Assembly: GCA_040004035.1 (NCBI GenBank)
Contig: JAMPLN010000007.1
Source: Microcoleus vaginatus_C
GTDB lineage: Bacteria > Cyanobacteriota > Cyanobacteriia > Cyanobacteriales > Microcoleaceae
DNA length: 64,000 bases
Direction: 5' to 3' (one strand)
This document shows, piece after piece, positions 61,195 to 64,000 of this stretch. A model generated the notes under the pieces. The model saw nothing but the letters and a program-made list of their open reading frames with translations. It was not told the DNA's origin and did not search any database. A program made the position numbers and the translations under genes. Positions within the stretch are counted from its first letter, which is position 1. Every line of letters begins with the position of its first letter.

Positions 61195-62022
61195 ATGATT
61201 GACAGAGAATGGTGGACACAACAGTGGTTAGATTTAATCAATACCTACCGCTTCAAAAAGCGCTTAGAACGTGGCTGGCAATACGCGCGCGAAGGTAAAG
61301 TTCTCAGCATTAACTTCCCTAACCAAGAAGTAATTGCCATAGTTCAAGGAACAGATCCCAAACCCTATCAAGTTTCTTTAGGACTCGACACATTGAGCGA
61401 TGAAGATTGGGATTATGTGACTGAAAATATGTCGCAAAGAGCAGTTTTTTCAGCTAAATTACTAGCAGGAGAAATGCCACACAATATTGAGGATGTATTT
61501 GCGGCAGCAGGCAAAACGCTATTTCCGTTAAGTTTATCTGATATTCGATCGCGCTGTAGCTGTCCTGACCCCAAAAACCCTTGCAAACACATCAGTGCAG
61601 TATACTACTTATTGGGCGATCGCTTCAGTGAAGACCCCTTTGTACTCTTTCAACTGCGGGGGAGAACCAAAGAGCAAATCTTGACAGCACTCCGTCAGAG
61701 ACGAGGTACGCAAGGAGAGGAAAATTCCCAACTCAACTCCGGCGAAAATGCCCCCGCTACGAATTCTAAATTGCCGAAGGTCGATCGCTTTTGGGAATAC
61801 AATCAGCAGCTAGAATCCTCTTTAGTAGTTATTGTACCGCCGCCCAGCAGCGAAACAGTATTAGATATCTTAGGCCCAATTCCCCTCGCAACCGACGGAA
61901 AAGGAACCGCTAGCAAATCCTCGCCCGCATCTGACGCACTCAAGCAGCATTTTAGCAAAATCTACCAAGCAGTTAGCCAGCAAGCAGTTTTAGCAGCACT
62001 GAAACGGGGCGAAGGAGATTAA
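61195..62022 (+). CDS. SWIM zinc-finger protein
   Basis: A 275-residue protein. The N-terminus REWWTQQWLDLINTYRFKKR (about 3-22) and the SWIM zinc finger CSCPDPKNPCKH (CxCx6CxH, about 122-133) are the marks of the family; a middle helical part (about 40-115) carries VSLGLDTLSDEDWDYVTENM. The C-terminal third (about 175-275) is polar and poorly conserved. SWIM proteins bind DNA or partners and are encoded next to SNF2 helicases in many bacteria. The start has no purine-rich ribosome site because a CTTCCTT repeat lies against it; the ATG was kept since the conserved N-terminus begins there. Confidence 0.88.
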   Translation: MIDREWWTQQWLDLINTYRFKKRLERGWQYAREGKVLSINFPNQEVIAIVQGTDPKPYQVSLGLDTLSDEDWDYVTENMSQRAVFSAKLLAGEMPHNIEDVFAAAGKTLFPLSLSDIRSRCSCPDPKNPCKHISAVYYLLGDRFSEDPFVLFQLRGRTKEQILTALRQRRGTQGEENSQLNSGENAPATNSKLPKVDRFWEYNQQLESSLVVIVPPPSSETVLDILGPIPLATDGKGTASKSSPASDALKQHFSKIYQAVSQQAVLAALKRGEGD

Positions 62023-62173
62023 CCTAATTTACTCGCAGAGATGATACGAGGGACTCTGGCTGTTAACAAATCAGGCTTTCATACCCCTTTTATTCTTTAG
62101 TCCCTCTCTGCTGGAACGAGAGTTTGTGTTGAATAGATTTCAACCGACGAGTCTTACTTCTTGCAATTTCAGT

Positions 62174-62812
62174 TTACACTTCCCACAAATTACTTATAAT
62201 CTCTATCAACTCCTGGGGGCGTTTAATCAAAAAATCGGGATTGTGTGCAGCCAAAGCCTCCTGAGAATTAAAACCCCAAGCTACAGCAATTACCTTAATT
62301 CCTGTTTTTCGAGCAGCTTCTATATCTCTAATCTCATCTCCCACATAAACGACTTGTTTAGGATTTATATGTTCTCTTGTTAGCCAGCTATTAATAACTT
62401 TATGTTTACCAAAAGTTGACCCAGAGTAAATAAATGTGAAAGTGTCTTGCAAACAATTTTTTTCCAGCGATGCCAAGACGTTTTCTCGGGAATTAGATGT
62501 GATAATGCCCAGTTGAAATCCTAGTTTTTTTAACTCCAGTAAAACTTCTTTAATTCCCGGAAATAATTGAATGTTGGGAATTTCGCTGCGTAACTCTGCT
62601 TTCAACATTCTAATCAACAGTGGGAATTTGAAGATAGAAATGCCAGAATACTGAAGGAGTTGCCAAGAAGTTAAATTGCTCAGTTGAGCGATTTGCTCTT
62701 TGGTCGCAGACTTAAAGCCTAATTCTACTGACAAACGGTTGGTGATGCTCAGAAGAATATCGATTGTATCTGCTAAAGTACCGTCAAAATCAAAAATAAT
62801 TACTTTGGTCAT
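62174..62812 (-). CDS. HAD-family phosphatase (phosphoglycolate phosphatase-like)
   Basis: A 212-residue HAD hydrolase with an alpha-helical cap. Motif I IFDFDGTLADT (nucleophile Asp near 8), motif II IITSNSR, motif III Lys in TFGKHKVINSW, and motif IV VYVGDEIRDIEAA with the acidic pair. The cap sits between motifs I and II (about 20-85). It resembles phosphoglycolate phosphatase and pyrophosphatase-type members, but the substrate cannot be told by eye. It has its own transcription unit on the minus strand; the right flank is a heptamer array. Confidence 0.88.
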   Translation of the reverse strand: MTKVIIFDFDGTLADTIDILLSITNRLSVELGFKSATKEQIAQLSNLTSWQLLQYSGISIFKFPLLIRMLKAELRSEIPNIQLFPGIKEVLLELKKLGFQLGIITSNSRENVLASLEKNCLQDTFTFIYSGSTFGKHKVINSWLTREHINPKQVVYVGDEIRDIEAARKTGIKVIAVAWGFNSQEALAAHNPDFLIKRPQELIEIISNLWEV

Positions 62813-62847
62813 TGGACAATAGCAAATAAGGAACGGGGGAGCATAGA

Positions 62848-63041
62848 ATTTTAGATTTTAGATTTTAGATTTTAGATTTTAGATTTTAGATTTTAGATTT
62901 TAGATGGGCATGACTTACTGTATAATGTATTGACTATTGGCGCTCCGTTTTAGATTTTAAATTTTAGATTTTAGATTTTAGATTTTAGATTTTAGATGGG
63001 GAATGACTTACTGCATAATATATTGACTATTGGCGCTCCGT
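62848..63041. repeat. ATTTTAG heptamer arrays with a duplicated 44-base unit
   Basis: Two tandem arrays of TTTTAGA (62848-62904 and 62948-62996) each run into a nearly identical unit (62905-62948 and 62997-63041) reading GACTTACTG-ATAAT-TATTGACTATTGG and ending CGCTCCGT. The whole block has thus been duplicated, array plus unit. Confidence 0.9.
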
Positions 63042-63108
63042 AAATACCCTAGGGGTATTATCTATAGGGTAAGGTGCCCCCTAAGCACCCTGACGAACAT
63101 CTCAACTT

Positions 63109-64000
63109 TTAAGGGTTAATTTGATTGGCTTTGGCATTTCGCCGCAGCATTTCGGGTTTTATGCGCCGCAGCGCCGAAGCTGTAAATCTGCGGTTCCATT
63201 CTTCGTCGGAAATGTCGGCTAATTCTGCAAGTGTAGGCGCTATATTTTCAGGATAAGGCTCAAAGTCGGCAACATCAGTTGGTTTAGCAAATCGCTGATT
63301 CCAAGGACAAACATCCTGACAAATGTCGCAGCCTGCTACCCAGCCTTGTAAATTAGATGCAATTTCGTCGGGCAATTTTTCGGCTCGATTCTCGATCGTG
63401 TGATAGGCTATACATCGATCGGCATTCACCACAAAAGGCTCAGTAATTGCCCCCGTCGGACACGCCTCAATGCAGCGAGTACAAGTACCGCAATGTTCCG
63501 TATGAGGCTCATCGGGCGCTAACTCCAAATTAGTCAAGATTTCTCCCAAAAACACCCAAGAACCGTATTCGCGCGAAATTACATTACCATTTTTGGCAAT
63601 CCAACCAATCCCGGCACGTTGCGCCCACATTTTATCCTGAACCGGCCCGGTATCAGCATAATACCGCGCTTCAATTCCCTCGCCTTGCGATCGCACCCAA
63701 TTTGCCAAAACCTTCAGTTTTTTGTGCAAAATTCTGTGGTAATCCCTTCCCCAACCGTAGCGAGAGATTTTAGCATATTCGACCCCTGCCTCGACCCCCC
63801 CCTCACCAGGGGGATTTGAGGGGCGTTGGTGAGGTGTGTAGTAGTTGATGGCGACACATATTAATGACTGCACCTCTGGCATTATTAATCGAATATCCTG
63901 CCGTTTCGGGTTTGCCATCCAGGCCATATCCGCCTGATAACCCTTGTCCAGCCAAGCTTGCAATCTTTGTTTTTCTAGATCGAAATCCGTGTCTTTTGAG
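63109..64000 (-). CDS. queG: epoxyqueuosine reductase QueG, 5' end outside window
   Basis: QueG performs the last step of queuosine synthesis, reducing epoxyqueuosine on tRNA. The reading frame has no stop between 63963 and the window edge and gives upstream residues SKDTDFDLEKQR before LQAWLDKGYQADMAW, so the N-terminus continues beyond 64000. Seen are the cobalamin-binding region (ICVAINYYTPH) and the two 4Fe-4S clusters in CGTCTRCIEACPTGAI and CDICQDVCPWN. Between YYTPHQ and EYAKISRYGWG there are about ten extra residues (PSNPPGEGGVEAGV), encoded by a CCCCCCTCACCAGGGGG-type intergenic repeat (63795-63830), unlike typical family members. Confidence 0.94.
   Translation of the reverse strand, partial: SKDTDFDLEKQRLQAWLDKGYQADMAWMANPKRQDIRLIMPEVQSLICVAINYYTPHQRPSNPPGEGGVEAGVEYAKISRYGWGRDYHRILHKKLKVLANWVRSQGEGIEARYYADTGPVQDKMWAQRAGIGWIAKNGNVISREYGSWVFLGEILTNLELAPDEPHTEHCGTCTRCIEACPTGAITEPFVVNADRCIAYHTIENRAEKLPDEIASNLQGWVAGCDICQDVCPWNQRFAKPTDVADFEPYPENIAPTLAELADISDEEWNRRFTASALRRIKPEMLRRNAKANQINP

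Noticed and set aside
1..64000. CRISPR array
   Set aside because: The tandem repeats seen are 7-12 base units without unique spacers of constant length, so none is CRISPR-like.

Overview
The window reads as chromosomal DNA of a filamentous cyanobacterium of the Oscillatoriales (Microcoleus or Oscillatoria type). This rests on three things seen in the sequence: very frequent GCGATCGC (HIP1-like) octamers, typical cyanobacterial genes (ccsA/ycf5, cofH, dapL, KGK-domain, DUF3352, Uma2, hmp/pil taxis genes), and many short heptameric tandem repeats and small dispersed inverted repeats between genes and sometimes inside them. No rRNA, tRNA or CRISPR array was found. The genus is an inference.

Layout. 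0-7 kb: two Uma2-type nuclease genes (one cut short), a glycosyltransferase pair (GT2-GtrA plus a GT-C membrane enzyme), cofH, and two small proteins that share one domain. 7-11 kb: an XRE-type regulator and, on the other strand, two neighbouring membrane-associated STAND/AAA-like ATPases. 11-17 kb: dapL, a protein of unknown function, a DUF3352 protein and a 1.2-kb repeat-rich gap. 17-21.5 kb: a 1438-residue protein with a two-partner-secretion haemagglutinin domain, a very long Pro-Ala repeat and a C-terminal CHAT peptidase-like domain. 21.6-24.7 kb: ccsA, a KGK protein and tilS, the last with a repeat array inside its reading frame.

24.7-40.1 kb is the pilus-taxis (hmp/pil) locus: hmpF on the minus strand, then hmpA (PATAN-REC), hmpC (CheW), hmpD (MCP) and hmpE (CheA hybrid) on the plus strand. 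Two departures stand out. The small CheY gene (hmpB/pilH) expected between hmpA and hmpC is absent and its place holds what looks like transposase debris. A free-standing gene with two tandem HNH domains sits between hmpD and hmpE. The hmpF-hmpA gap holds a decayed IS200/IS605 tnpB.

40-55 kb: a pentapeptide-repeat/RidA fusion, an APC permease with a probable lipoprotein methyltransferase, then a run of envelope, stress and sugar genes: a PQQ-type sugar dehydrogenase lipoprotein, a GH13 trehalose-synthase-like enzyme, a rhomboid protease, a broken universal stress gene, a lipoprotein superoxide dismutase, a NOX/FRE-like transmembrane reductase and an RppA/RppB-like two-component system. 55-64 kb: pnp, a SNF2 helicase with a SWIM zinc-finger neighbour, a HAD phosphatase and queG, which runs off the right edge.

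A theme across the window is short repeats that have entered reading frames without breaking them (the GT-C enzyme, tilS, the SNF2 helicase, queG) or that lie directly against a start codon (the SWIM gene). Most protected or unusual architecture is concentrated in the 7-11 kb ATPase pair, the TPS-CHAT protein and the altered hmp locus.
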